A program made the position numbers and the translations under genes. From NCBI GenBank assembly GCA_033675265.1, contig JAUJYZ010000724.1:82001-146000 (forward strand): a stretch of DNA of 64,000 nucleotides. Direction: 5' to 3'. The stretch comes from Actinostola sp. cb2023. Lineage: Eukaryota > Cnidaria > Anthozoa > Actiniaria > Actinostolidae. Numbering within the stretch: the stretch's first letter is position 1; each line of letters starts with the position of its first letter. Shown one piece after another: positions 1 through 48,482 of this stretch. The notes beneath the pieces were generated by a model. That model did no database searches. It was not told the origin of the DNA and worked only from the letters and a program-made list of their open reading frames with translations.

Positions 1-460
1 TCGCTAAAAAAATAATATCTCCAAAACTACGCAAGCAACAAATATCGCTTTCCTACCAGATATTCTCAAATAAATGATCTTTATAATGAGCTTTTGTGCA
101 AATTTTTGGGTCCACTATATGCCGATAAATAATTTTTTGAAGTTGGGGAAATCTACGAAAAGTTCGCCGTGGCCATCCGCAGTCATCAGGAAGGGAGGGA
201 CCGATAGATTTGTTACCAAAAACTAAAAGCAAAAGACTCATCGAAAATCAGAAAGATGAACTATACCTCTGCTAAAACATACCGTAGTAAATTCAAATTA
301 TATAGCATTTTCCCCAAATTCAAAAAAATATTTCTCGGCATATAGTGGACCCAAAAATTTGCACAAAAGCTCATTATAAAGATCATTTATTTGAGAATGT
401 CTGGTAGGAAAGCGATATTTGTTGCTTGCGTAGTTTTGGAGATATTATTTTTTTTAGCGA
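1..460. repeat. Long inverted repeat (fold-back MITE-like), cut by the window edge
   Basis: Bases 1-125 are repeated almost exactly in inverse orientation at 335-460, and weaker pairing continues inward (around 130-160 with 305-330). The whole piece could form a hairpin with a loop of roughly 150 bases. Short open frames on both strands here are mirror images and are not genes. The outer end of the left arm may lie outside the window. No target duplication can be checked. Confidence 0.8.
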
Positions 461-791
461 CAGTGGTCGTGCGAATTTGGTGGCCGGAGTTGCAAACCTT
501 TCCAACTACTGAACATGTATGCTCGAAACGGGTGAAATTTTCGGATCGCTCAAAACCACTCAAAAACACAATTTCTTGCTCAGATTTCTACACCAAAGTG
601 TTCTTTAATTATCAGACTACTGATATGAAGACATTTTTGAGAATCTCATATCCTTTGAAGTCTTTCTAAGAGCTCATTCCTGCGACCATTCGAAAATCCA
701 ACGGAATATTCAATGACGTCACGGTCCACTGATTCTACGTTTGGGCTACCTGTGGCTCAATGGCGCGCAATGCCATATGGGATTTGCTAAA

Positions 792-922
792 TAATTCGTG
801 CATAGGAAAAATTAATTCGTGCATAGGAAAAATTAATTCGTGCATAGGAAAAATTAATTCGTGCATAGGAAAAATTAATTCGTACATAGGAAAAATTAAT
901 TCGTGCATAGGAAAAATTAATT
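792..922. repeat. 21-bp tandem repeat, six units
   Basis: Six head-to-tail units of attcgtgcataggaaaaatt plus one base; one unit has gtacatag instead of gtgcatag. A 22-bp relative (attgtagcaccac...) follows twice at about 957-1000. The minus-strand frame reads a repeated INFSYAR peptide, which I regard as a by-product. Confidence 0.9.
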
Positions 923-1009
923 AAAGTAGAACTGAACAAAAAAAAGGTATAAATAATTGTAGCACCACATAAAATTAATTGTAGCACCACGTAAAATTAA
1001 TTCGTAGAG

Positions 1010-1780
1010 TACATATAATTATTTATAAAAGACCAAAAAATAATTCTAACATTAGTGATATTAATTCTGGTTTGAAAAAATAAGTAACATAATTTTGACC
1101 AGAACGGGCCCCCATACATTGTAGTCTGACAGAAGTAGATAACTCAAAACTCCTCTTCACCAAAAAAAACCAAGTACATGTAGATCAGTCTTGATCCAGT
1201 GTGTGATATTTTCTGTTTACATTGAGGCAAAGCATTATAGGAATGCCAGAGGGTAATGTTTTCAGCAGTTAAATGATGGCTTTGTAGCCAATCAATAAAG
1301 CAGTTCTGCAGTTTCACATAACGGAATTAAGCAGTATTGAAGATCGACTGAGTCCAATAAATAGGTTTTGTCCTTGTAAGTGATGATTTATCAATCCTTG
1401 ACAAGTTTCCTGTGCTCCATGCTTCAAAGTGTTCAAATATAATGCTTGAAAGATACCAGGTAGATGTATTGATGAAGTACACCAGGATGGATAGTTCAGT
1501 CCAAGTCCATATTTCATTAGTGAATCCAAATTATTGTTACTTTGTATTTGTGTTATCTGTGAACAAATATAATATAAAAAAAGTTACAAAGTGTGAGTTA
1601 AGCAATAATTATTATAATTTTAAGACAGGACAGAAAAAGATAGTGAAAAAAAAAACCCTACTTACCTAAAAATGAAGATATTACAAATGAGTAACAATAT
1701 AATAGTGATTTGTATCACCATTCTAATAACTGGAATGAATGTATTAATTCCCTTTATATAACTATCAAATGAATTTCATT
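1010..1780. other. Unassigned AT-rich spacer downstream of the Helitron coding region
   Basis: No convincing coding sequence. The stretch directly follows the stop of the minus-strand helicase frame (1781), so it probably includes the 3' end of the Helitron. I could not identify the terminal CTRR and hairpin with confidence. Confidence 0.4.
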
Positions 1781-3339
1781 TTATGCCTGATTAAAAGCAC
1801 TGCACGTTGCTTGTGCTGTGTTATCTAGTCTAGCTTCTTCATCTAGTCTGTACTGTAAAGTTGTAGAGGATTTCAAACTGGTCAACCTTTCAAATGTCAT
1901 TGGTTCAATAACACAAGATGAGAGTGTTTTGACTCTACTAATAGCAACATACGACACTCCTGGAGTTCTCTCTGATTTACCAATATCTATCCATGCTTTG
2001 GACCTCGACTCTTGTGGATAGTAAGAGCATAGGCAAGTCTTAGAGGTGCCTGCTGCCTTTCATGAAAGCCATCTGATGACTGAGCTGAGACAGTAACTGG
2101 ACATATTGGTACACAGCATGGTAATGTATCACTGATAGAAGGGCCTCTGTAGTCATCAAAGTGAACAATCACAGCTATAGGTAGATCAGGTGGTTGGTGA
2201 ATACTCTCATAGATAAAATCAAGGATTGTTGCAGTGGCTCCATTACATAGACCAACAGTTGCCCAGAGATTCATTGTCAGCATTACTTTGGCACCCTTTG
2301 CTAGGAAAATTGTTGGCTCTAGACCTGACATATCGTCAGAAGTCATCTTTTTTGCCATAGCAGATGAATGACGTGCATTGATATTAGCAACAGGTTGTTG
2401 TAGTTTGGTGAGTTGTTCATGATTATATGTTCCAACTTCATCATTGCTGTAAAACAGTCTAGTTGCATCATCAAATTGAGACAAATCTACAATATTAGAT
2501 GGTTGACGAGTCAACAACAACTGCCAGTCTTCATGTGTTGAATCACCTTTTCGAAGCCTTAAAAGCAAATTTCTGAACTCTTCTTGTTCTGTAGACATAC
2601 CCTGAACTCTTTGATTAACAGTAAGCTTAACCACTTTGTCAAACATTCTGTATGTCTGATAACCTTGCTCTCCAACAGCATTTGATGGTTTAGCATGATA
2701 GAGTGCTTTATCTGCAACAGGTGGTAACTGACCTGGATCACCAATCAATATCAAGGATTTTCCTCCAAGAACTTTGTCATAGCATCCTGTTGCTTGCTTG
2801 CAACGCTTATCTATCCATCCAAATGTGGTTTGGCCAAGCATTGAATATTCGTCGATGAGAATATATTCTATACCATTGAGACTCGCTTGTAGTCTACATA
2901 AGCTTTGACCTGTAAGATCTTTGTTACCTCTTGGTCCCACTGGTAATTTCAGCAAGGAATGAATTGTAACACCTTTAATATTATAAGACGCTTTACCTGT
3001 TGTGGCAGAAACTGCACATCTATTTTGTAAGAGGTTGCGTAAAGCATTAATGAGGTAGCTTTTTCCTGTACCAGCTACTCCTATGACAATAAGACATAGA
3101 GTGTCTTTCTCAACAGATGTATCATGCGAGTGATTATTCACAATATTATATGCAAGTTTTTGCATTTCACTAAAACTATTGATATCTACAACTTGATAGT
3201 CTTGATGAGTGATACCATTAGCTTGCTCTTTTTGGGGTTTTAATCCATGTAGGCATTTCACCAATTTCTTGGTCAGTGTATGTGACTCTGTCTTGGTGCC
3301 AATCATGTGTTGACATTGAGCTTTGATCAGAATTTTCAA
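1781..3339 (-). pseudogene. Helitron Pif1-type helicase domain, frameshifted
   Basis: This is the C-terminal SF1B helicase part of a Helitron RepHel protein, which unwinds DNA during rolling-circle-like transposition. Reading right to left, motifs seen are Walker A GVAGTGKSYLI, Walker B ILIDEYSML, the GDPGQLPPV motif, VNQRV, and the late motif ALTIHKSRG. The main frame runs 3339-1987 and stops just after KSRGPKHG. The expected continuation (KAWIDIGKSERTPGVSYVAISRVKTL) lies in another frame and ends at a TAA at 1781-1783, so a frameshift sits near 1990. A second break near 3240 separates it from the upstream Rep frame. The helicase motifs look little eroded, but with these breaks it is most likely inactive. 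Confidence 0.9.
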
Positions 3340-4471
3340 ATGGTGTGTGAAGGTCTGATATTATCATCCATTCTTCACGTGTGTTGGTACTCTCTGACTC
3401 AACAGGTTCACTATCTGGTTCTTCTTGATTTTGAATAACATCTTGAAGTTTATCAAACCAGTCAGGTACATTGGCCTCTGCATATGGTGTTTGCAAAAAT
3501 TCATGCCAACAAGTAACAAAGATTTCATCAGTAGGTTCCTGATCACCCCATGCATTATCTCGAGTTATTTTCCAGGATTTATACCTCAAAAGTTGGTATT
3601 TACAATAGAGGCCAAAATTTGGCCCTTTGGGATTAGGTGAGTAGGTTGGAAATATCCTTGGAATTACATTAGCTGGCAGCTCTGTTAATTTTCTATTGAC
3701 AACTTTAAATTTTGTAGCAAACTCAACAAAGTTCATATTCACAATATCAGGTGAAATATCATACTGTTCACGGTTGGCGTAAACATCAAGTAGTGAATTA
3801 TTGGTACAGGTATCACCATTTTCTTCTGATATATTAGTGTTTACTCGACGTGAGCCATTAAGACTGACAGGAATAACATTAAATGATGAACTATGTAGCT
3901 TAAGTGACAGTAAGTGATGCATTGTCTCTTGTGCAGCATAATCTCTTTCACCAAGGGTTTTCATAACTACTTTCTTTATAGCCTTGTGTGGATCACTGGT
4001 ATTGTTGGCATTTTGAACAATAGAATTAAATGCTTGTTTTAGCAATGGTGACCTTGGTTCACCTTTTGCAGCATATTTAGTGAGATATTCAACACATGCA
4101 TAATGATCAATGACTACTTGTATGTCACAATTCGCTCTCCAGCCTTGTAGTTGAAGCTGTTGGTTATTATTTAACCTAGAGTCATTTCTCTTAGTAACAA
4201 TCTTTGCTCTATATTGTACTTCATCATTCTTACTATGAACTTTTTCAAATTCTAGTTTTGTCTGTGAACAGTGATCAAATGGAAAATGAAATCTGCATTT
4301 CAACTCAGATTCATTTTGTTTCTTTCTTAGACAATAGCTAGTACTGCAGCGAGTATGCCGTTGAACCATGTTTAAAAGATCTGCATAATCAGAATCTTTA
4401 TCATAATCAGGTTCTGTCTTTATAACATTTCTGACATGGACGTACTTGAGGTCTAATCCACATGTCTTCAT
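3218..4471 (-). pseudogene. Helitron Rep domain, Y2 tyrosine part and linker to helicase
   Basis: The middle of the Helitron protein. It contains the two-tyrosine motif EYLTKYAAKGE, whose tyrosines cleave and join DNA strands in the HUH/Y2 mechanism, followed by a long region usual between Rep and helicase in Helitrons. The frame overlaps its neighbours at both ends: the left neighbour continues at about 3240 and the right neighbour at 4407-4440 only after a frame change. The four parts therefore read as one ancestral open frame broken by small indels. Confidence 0.85.
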
Positions 4472-4907
4472 CTGGTGGGTTTGCGTTTACAGTTGATAAT
4501 AACCAATCAACATACTGACATGCTGTTTGAGCAGCTTTATTACCAGCTTCGATATCCTGGTCTAATTCTGTTGTATCAACATCATCATGCTCATCTTTAT
4601 ACTTCTGAGCTAAGAAACCTTTCAAAGCAGTCTTAGTGAGCTGACACATTCCTGGGTCATTGTTCAGTTTAGCAGTACCGTGACAATGAATACTACCTCT
4701 ACCTTGGTATTCAAATCTATACCAATGCCATTTGGCATCAAGAGTATCATAAAGCCAGTGTTTTACAAAACTCTCTAGTTTTTGAGTGAAAAACCAATCC
4801 ACAACATGGGGATTGTTGATAACATTCTGACGTCTCTCTTCACTAGTAGTGCTTATATCACCATTATTGTTCTCTTCAAAGAGAGCATGTAATTCAGGCC
4901 AATGCAT
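4407..4907 (-). pseudogene. Helitron Rep domain, HUH metal-binding part
   Basis: Contains the HUH motif as [14 protein letters not shown], where the two histidines bind the catalytic metal, preceded by the WYRFEYQ strand typical of Helitron Rep. The frame starts with [10 protein letters not shown], which in the family directly follows [11 protein letters not shown]. Here that junction lies in a run of eight T on the minus strand (about 4927-4934), where a small indel shifts the frame. Confidence 0.9.
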
Positions 4908-4914
4908 ATCAGCT

Positions 4915-6757
4915 GATGAAAAGGTAAAAAAAAGAATGTGGGTGAACCAACATTTGTTACTATAGCTTTGAGGTCTTCTTTGACCTTATGCCAGTAAGCA
5001 TTTGTACCAGCAATATTAGCAACATACCTAGATATTTTAGACATTAATGCAGCTGAATTATTACTTGCAGCCATTTCACGTAACTCATCAATGGTTAGAT
5101 GTGCTTCACCAGGATTTTGTTTTAAAAATATCCCACTTTGTTGCAGTGTTCTTTTTCGCTGAATCATGTTAAAAGCCCAGTATGAAAATCTGGGATGGCT
5201 AGCAAAGCGGTACATCCACTTCCCATCTGATATTTCAGCAAACTTTATAAGATGCTTAATTCTTTCTGGAAGGGGTACATCTCTTAATAATGCTTGATTG
5301 GTTGGATCCCCTTTACCATCAGGGAATAGTGTAGGAAAAGCCATAGTAGCTAGATATGATGTTTGATATTCATTTAATGGTTGATCCTCAACCGAGGGCC
5401 ATGACATTGGCTCATCTGCTGAAAGCTGACTTCTAACAGCATCAAGCTCTTGTTGCTGGTGTTCACCAACAGGCAAGAAACTACTCATATCAGTAGATCC
5501 ATCATACACTGTATCGTCAATGGGGTTATCAGTAGGTGGACCTAAATCAGGCTCAACAGTCTCGTCTAAGATATCATCTTCTGTCTCAACAGTCAAGAGA
5601 TCTACTGGTACATCATTGTCAGGCAAGGTATTTAATGCTTGTACATTTATTTGTACATCTATATAGTGGGGATTATTTTGTGTGAGCCACAATAAAGCAT
5701 TGTACATGTGTACTTTTTGTCTTTGTACTTTCACATCTTTAAAAGTATTGTCTCTACCTTTGACCTTCACAATAATCACAGATAGGTCCTTAGGATACCT
5801 TGGCAATGAAGATGCAAGCTCTTTCACATTTTGTGGTAAATTGATGCAATGTCCAGAGTACCCTCTCTGACCACCAGGTTTAATATAAACTCTCATGATA
5901 GGGAGAGCACGGGCGATTAACATTTCTTCAACTTGAGACAAACCCTGTAGTTCAGGTGGGACTGAAGATGGAATCATTGAATTTTCAACTGAAAACTTCT
6001 TAGGGATTTTCTTATCCCTTGAACACCTTGAACAGACATAAGTGTCTGGTGACCTTGGTTTAGATTTTAATGGCCATGCTTCATGACACACAGTACATTG
6101 GCACACAACATACACAAGAGAGTTGTGAAATTTGGAAATGTTGGACTTTGCCCAAGTTTGTTCATGGAGTTTGCCATGTTTAAAAGTATCAAATTCACTC
6201 AAATAGCATTGTTGAGAGATAATTATTTCTTCTCTAGATTTTTCAAGTCTAGTCTTTCTTTCCTCTGAATATTTTCTTTTTTTGCAGTTGTTATTTTTGT
6301 CTAGCCGTACTTGTTTTTCAATTTCAGTTTGTTGTGAGATTTTTGTCTTACGGCATATTTTTTTCCTTTCTAACCTGGTTTGTCTTTCAGTTTCAGTTTC
6401 CTTTGAAATCTTTTCCTTTTTATATGCTTTTTGCACTTCTAACCTGGTTTGCCTTTCAGTTTCAGTTTCCTCTGAAATGTTTTTCTTTTGATATGCTTTT
6501 TGCACTTTTAACCTGGTTTGTTTTTCAGTTTCAGTTTCCTCTGAAAGTTTTCTTTTCTTGTACTCTCTAGCTTTTTCAAGCCTTTTCTGCCTTTGATTTT
6601 CAGTCTCCTCTGACCTTTTTCTCTTACATGATTTATCCTCAACATTTTTTACAGAATTATAAAACTCAACTGGTACAAGTTCAAATAATTCACTGTTCAA
6701 TTCCAGTGCCAGGCAGCATAAATAGTGGTCTAATTGACTGATATCAGCACATTTCAT
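4915..6757 (-). pseudogene. Helitron N-terminal region (DUF6570-like, Helitron_like_N) with charged repeats
   Basis: This long frame begins after [14 protein letters not shown], runs through about 150 residues of charged repeats built on [13 protein letters not shown] (predicted coiled coil), then a Cys-rich unit ([12 protein letters not shown]...CSRCSRDK, two CxxC pairs likely to bind zinc). It next has a region I compare to DUF6570, then the Helitron-like N-terminal region ending [15 protein letters not shown]. The right-hand junction with the protease-like frame (around 6757-6765) contains about 14 extra bases that break the frame after GTAVVM. Family assignment is from remembered sequence resemblance; no search was run. 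Confidence 0.8.
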
Positions 6758-7502
6758 AACAATATATCATAACAACAGCAGTGCCATTTGGATGAGGCAT
6801 ACCAAAACAGTTACGTGCATGGGAATCAAACACATAAATGCAATCTACAGTCTTCATTAAAGCCATAATATAACCTTCTAATATTATAAATGCATAATTA
6901 TTATTACTGAAAGCATTCATCAAGGCTGAATGTAAAGTCAAGTATGGAGCCTCGTTTTCATGCTCGTCTCGATTGAGTTTTCCTTGGAAGAATTCTTTGT
7001 AATTTACCAACCACAACGGGTTGTCGTTTGTTTTGATTTGTGCCTCAATGGGCTCCACCACAATGGGTAGATCAGTATTTGTCACCACAATGGGTGATTG
7101 GTTTTTTGTTTGTGCCTCAATGGGCGATTTGTTTGATTCAGTAGTTGCCTCAGTGGGCGATTGGTTTGGTTTGTTTGCTTCAACGCCAACGGGCGATTGG
7201 TTTGGCGAAGACCAACGAGCTCGATCAGGCAGATAGGTCAGTGACAGCGTCTCTGTATCTGGGATACTGTGTCTTTCAAAAGCATTCAAGTACATGCTGT
7301 CTCCATCGGTCAATATCTGATCGACTGTAGAAGTACTCCATTGTGGAACTGGACGCCACTGAGCACACAACAACGCTGAAAAACTCATAAAACAACATTG
7401 TCTTCCCCTTGAAATGTCACTAAATTGTTCGTGACCTTGATGAATGCTTCCAGCAATGAATAAAGTTGCATTTGACATAATAGATTTGTAGAAAACGAAC
7501 AC
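6744..7502 (-). pseudogene. Helitron-associated N-terminal cysteine-protease-like domain
   Basis: The likely start is MSNATLFIAGS at 7478 or the upstream methionine at 7502. The frame has a GRQCCFMSFSALL segment followed by VDQILTDGDSMYLN, and near its end YVFDSHARNCFGMPHPNG. A Cys in a GxQC context followed about 170 residues later by FDSH is the layout of herpesvirus tegument-type deubiquitinases, so I infer a papain-fold ubiquitin protease relic. Between them is a low-complexity stretch of repeated NQSP/EAT units. Such domains at the front of invertebrate Helitron proteins are plausible, but I cannot confirm the family here. A related fragment lies in intron 5 of the second oxidase gene (42978-43500). 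Confidence 0.6.
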
Positions 7503-7807
7503 TTACCTGGCTTGAATCAGCGAAAAATAAACGACACTTCAACCAGGCTAGTAGTAGTAACAGAAGACACGAGGTCGATTGAACGTGGTGTGAGTGTGCG
7601 CTGATCAAAAGTACCGTGGCTCACAAAATCATCCAAACAAACTCCGTGAAATGCAGTCGAGATTCTCGTTGCATCCACATAAGTGCCCAGATCCCACACG
7701 ACCACACATGACACAGGAACTCCGTCAAGATTAGTTTCGCTGCTCGCTACGCTCGCAGCAATTATGCTCTTGTTTTTTATTATTTTTCTCCGTCAACGTC
7801 GAGCTAA

Positions 7808-7935
7808 AGCCGAAGGAGACATGAAGTCTGGCCAAGAAAGATTAGAAAGCACAAACCAATCAGGGAAAGCACCGGAGGTCAAGGGGCCGAAATATAAGTC
7901 TTTTCTCGTCTAAATCAAAATTTAGATTGAAACAG
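7808..7935. repeat. Dispersed repeat shared with 34460-34594
   Basis: The stretch from gccgaaggagacatgaag to the start of the next element is almost identical to 34466-34594 in intron 2 of the second oxidase gene. It belongs to the same dispersed unit as the 7936-9401 element or to the element that one inserted into. Confidence 0.6.
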
Positions 7936-8065
7936 GACGCTCTAGTAGCGTGAAGTCGGGCTATTAACGTTTTTACTGATATACTGTAAAGTTCGCAGTA
8001 CTGAAATTGCAAGGAAAGCATGTTCTATCGAGCTCGAGTCACGCAACGACGAGCAACCAAAAACT

Positions 8066-9300
8066 ATGGCGTTCTTTTGCGGACAAAAATATATGACACT
8101 AAAATTCAAGTCCAAAAACAGTAAAATGAAACGAATTCTTAAAAAAATAGTCGAGAATGTAAAAAAAAAAAAACGAGTCGAAAACTAAAAAAAAATTTGA
8201 GTCGAGAAAAAAAAATTTGAGTCGAGAAAAAAAAATTTGAGTCGAGAAAAAAAAATTTGAGTCGAGAAAAAAAAATTTGAGTCGAGAAAAAAAAAATTTG
8301 AGTCGATAAAAAAAAATTTCGCCCGAGAGCTCGCTGACCAGTTGAAATTTTGAGCCTGCAACGGTAGAAACAAAATGGCGGCGCGATGGCTTCCGAATCA
8401 TGGTGAGTTCTTCTACTCTTTGGGAAGGCTCATAGACAATTCAGAAAGACAAGATAATACTGCTTCATATGATTCTTCCGAGTACTTGGCACGTCGTCTT
8501 GACGAATATGAGAGGACACTTTCCACACTGATTGCAAGGTTGACTGAGAGTGAGACATTCGTAAATGTGAACAATAATGTACCTTCCCCACAAGCTACCA
8601 TCATGACAGATTTAACGTTCCTCTTACGTCGTTTGGGTTCTCTGCGCTCTCATTTTGAAGAGCGGAGCTATCGCAGCATTGAAGGTCAAGAAACCCAGGA
8701 TGATGGCAGTGATGTCCGCCATTTTGTTTTTGGTATTAAAGCACGCTTTAGCCTATTTTTCCCAGTCTCAAGATTTGAGGGCTCGGGGGGTTGGCAGGTC
8801 TGCAACCTTGCAATCAGTGTGGAAAGTGTCCTCTCATATTCGTCAAGACGACGTGCCAAGTACTCGGAAGAATCATATGAAGCAGTATTATCTTGTCTTT
8901 CTGAATTGTCTATGAGCCTTCCCAAAGAGTAGAAGAACTCACCATGATTCGGAAGCCATCGCGCCGCCATTTTGTTTCTACCGTTGCAGGCTCAAAATTT
9001 CAACTGGTCAGCGAGCTCTCGGGCGAAATTTTTTTTTTTATCGACTCAAATTTTTTTTTTCTCGACTCGAATTTTTTTTTCTCGACTCAAATTTTTTTTT
9101 CTCGACTCAAATTTTTTTTTCTCGACTCAAATTTTTTTTTCTCGACTCAAATTTTTTTTTTCTCGACTCAAATTTTTTTTTAGTTTTCGACTCGGTTTTT
9201 TTTTTACATTCTCGACTATTTTTTTAAGAATTCGTTTCATTTTACTGTTTTTGGACTTGAATTTTAGTGTCATATATTTTTGTCCGCAAAAGAACGCCAT
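8066..9300. mobile_element. 1,235-bp fold-back element with mirrored coding arms
   Basis: The termini atggcgttcttttgcgg and ccgcaaaagaacgccat are exact inverse complements, and the arms run about 480-500 bp each (8066-8542 and about 8802-9300). Each arm has a run of aatttgagtcgag-type units (8188-8310 and 9028-9180) and the same start of a coding sequence, MAARWLPNHGEFFYSLG. The uninterrupted target is preserved at 34720-34735 (caaccaaaaactgtttcaat). Comparison gives a target duplication of about seven bases (aaaaact) plus three extra A on the right. Confidence 0.85.
8375..8932 (+). pseudogene. Captured coding fragment in fold-back element (MAARW family)
   Basis: An open frame of 185 codons. 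Codons 1-56 (to LSTLIARL) occur again head-to-head on the minus strand from 8970 down to about 8803, because they lie in the inverted arms. After the arm the plus-strand frame goes on with LLRRLGSLRSHFEERSYR, then crosses into the antisense of the right arm. The 5' part resembles N-termini of uncharacterised transposon-linked proteins of invertebrates; I do not know its function. It is probably the first coding exon of a parent transposon gene. Confidence 0.45.
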
Positions 9301-9401
9301 AAAAAAAACTGTTTCAATCGCACTATAAGATATCTATATTTAGTTCAAATAGGTTACATTTCATTTAGAAGCCCGACTTCACGCTAGAAGAGCGTCTAGT
9401 A

Positions 9402-9550
9402 TTTTATCTATTGTATTACTTCAAGAGACCATAACCTCACTTTCTATCAGAAACGACTAGTCTTAGTTCTCTCTGATTACTTATAACATATTGAACCACA
9501 TCTGGCAAAGGTCATCGAAGCTCAATATTATTTTCCAACTTAACCATAAA
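9402..9550 (+). promoter_or_regulatory. Promoter/5' leader of oxidase copy A
   Basis: Sequence from attttatctattgtattac up to the start codon is conserved in copy B (31330-31450), while sequence further upstream is unrelated. The last bases before the 7936-9401 element thus mark the limit of the duplicated unit. No clear TATA box; tataacatattg lies at 9482. Confidence 0.5.
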
Positions 9551-29621
<20,071 letters not shown>

Positions 29622-29633
29622 CTATTCACTGGA

Positions 29634-29639
29634 ATTAAA
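29634..29639 (+). promoter_or_regulatory. Poly(A) signal of copy A (ATTAAA)
   Basis: Lies 12 bases after the stop. The corresponding bases in copy B read AATAAA. Confidence 0.5.
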
Positions 29640-29644
29640 TTAAT

Positions 29645-30620
29645 CTGGCGGACTGGATCAGCGACATATAAGCGGAATAGGCACAATCGTACATACATGT
29701 ACGTACGTAATGCGAAACTATTCGCTTGCAACAATATAACTTCGTAAGGGTTTTGTGGTGGGCTTATAATCGGGGAGGCTTATAACCGCGATTCATAATA
29801 ATTCCACGGTATACTTGTCGACACAGGCAGCCCATCTAGTTTTTTCCTTGAGACTTTTGTTTAAGAAGGCTCCATCTAGTTTGAAGCGCCTTTATACCAA
29901 ATGTGAAAAGCTTCTTATAGCTTATACAGATGTATAATTTGACACCCGTTCAGCCAACCATATGACAGATCATGAGTTGGGGAATCGTTTTATATGAAAA
30001 GGATCACTCGTTCACGTTTCACAGAGCGCGGTAAATCACGAATCACAGTCGGTCAAAAGGGACGATCACGCATCACGTTGAAACATAAATTCACGCATCA
30101 CGCTCGAATTTTAATGAATTTCACGATTCACGCTCCATTTTTTGGTCAAGTCACGCGTAACCCCTTTGCTACCCTGGTGATATTGTCACTGGCTTAATGA
30201 AATTCGCACTGATCTATTTAAGCCAGTTGAACTTCATGGGACGTGTTGCAGTGACAAAATATCTGGTTTTTCAGGTTTTGTCTTGAATAGCTAGGGTCTG
30301 TAATTCTGACAAGGATCGCAATTTTCATTTTTTTAGAGTCTTAGCCTAGGGTAATAAATTTTGATTTTTGAAATAAAATTTAAAAAAATGTACTATACAG
30401 GATTACTACTAACTAGTACTAAGTTGTCAATAATTGTCTAAAATAGGGTATATAATTTCCCTCGAGTCTTAGATAGGGTCCACTTTTTATCGATCTGTCT
30501 TGAACAGGGTATGAATTTTCAAGATGTCGCTGTCTTAGATAGGGTCAGGGTTTACGGACCCCAGCGGGACACCCCTACCAGACCAAGTACCAGACTCGTT
30601 CCCAGTCGCTTCTCTTACTC
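29645..30620. other. Intergenic region between the two oxidase genes, left part
   Basis: No gene seen. Repeated 'tcacg' words (30005-30160) and 'tagggt' words (30290-30550, related to the element at 16204) suggest decayed MITEs. Confidence 0.5.
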
Positions 30621-30842
30621 GGAGCGCCTTAGCGCGCTTCCCGGTTACTTCTTTCTACGGTAAGTAACGATCTGATTATATGCTGTGAAAGTTTGCAGCC
30701 GATACGTTGAGTATTTACAGCAAAAAAATCGTATTTCCCCAAGCTGATTGGGCATTTTGAATCGATAATCGAAGTGGAGTGTCCACCCTTTTCATTTTTC
30801 TTTACTGGTCCGAGAAAAAAAAAATTTCGGGAAAAAAATTAC

Positions 30843-31166
30843 CTAGCCTGCGTAGCCCGGCGCTAGGGAGAAAAAGGACAAAAAAGGAGGGGAAGGGGGA
30901 GGGGATGGGGAAAAAGGGACTGGGGAGGAGGGGAAAGGAGGAGGGGAAAGGAGGAGGAGGGGGATTGGGGAGGAGAGGAGGGAGAGAGCGCCTGCAATGG
31001 TCCTATTGTTTACGCGTTATTTTCCGGGTTCTCAGTGGCCGGAAAATTCCTATTGGTTGAGAAGGTGTCGAGTGACGACGAGCAGTATTTAGCAGACTTC
31101 CGCGCGGCCTAAAAAACGAAAACTCTTCCGCGCGGCCTAAAAAACGCTTGCTACGCAGGCTAGATA
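30843..31166. mobile_element. TIR element with purine-rich core
   Basis: The ends ctagcctgcgtagc and gctacgcaggctag are exact inverted repeats. 30880-30985 is a run of gga/gaggg units. Confidence 0.65.
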
Positions 31167-31306
31167 AGACTCACCTTTCGTGCAACCGGAGCCAGGCAGG
31201 TTAAGTTAACAAACAACAAAGGTGTATAGGGGGAAAAAATACTTTATTTCCAATTTTATTTTTTTACTGAATTTATGCTTGGGCTCCCTGTGGTCTGACC
31301 AAGTAC

Positions 31307-31324
31307 CCCCCCCCCCCCCCCCCC
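31307..31324. repeat. Poly-C run at the copy B duplication boundary
   Basis: About 18 C. Homology to copy A's 5' region starts a few bases to the right. Confidence 0.8.
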
Positions 31325-31329
31325 TGCTC

Positions 31330-31450
31330 ATATTTTATCTATTGTATTACTTCAATAGACCATAACCTCACTTTCTATCAGAAACGACATATTGAACCAC
31401 ATCTGTCAAAGGTCATCGAGGCTCAATATCTTTTCCAACTGAACCATAAA
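31330..31450 (+). promoter_or_regulatory. Promoter/5' leader of oxidase copy B
   Basis: Matches 9402-9550, but lacks about 30 bases (ctagtcttagttctctctga...) present in A just before acatattgaacc. Confidence 0.5.
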
Positions 31451-48463
<17,013 letters not shown>

Positions 48464-48476
48464 CTATCTGACCGGA

Positions 48477-48482
48477 AATAAA
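48477..48482 (+). promoter_or_regulatory. Poly(A) signal of copy B (AATAAA)
   Basis: Fourteen bases after the stop. Confidence 0.6.

Larger units (their letters stand above)
1781..7762 (-). mobile_element. Helitron, single degraded copy
   Basis: The minus-strand frames at 7502-6744, 6757-4915, 4907-4407, 4471-3218 and 3339-1781 line up in the order protease-like, zinc/DUF6570, Rep HUH, Rep Y2, Pif1 helicase. Each join needs one small indel, so one original protein of about 1,900 residues is broken at least five times. The upstream limit is set by sequence up to 7762 that recurs, diverged, at 42978. The termini were not identified. Confidence 0.85.
7936..9401. mobile_element. TIR MITE carrying a nested fold-back element
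   Basis: The left end gacgctctagtagcgtgaag and the right end, read inversely as ctagacgctcttctagcgtg, form imperfect inverted repeats of about 30 bp. Without its insert (8066-9300) this is the same element as 34595-34816 in the second oxidase gene. The next base to the right begins the short promoter segment shared by both oxidase genes. Confidence 0.7.
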
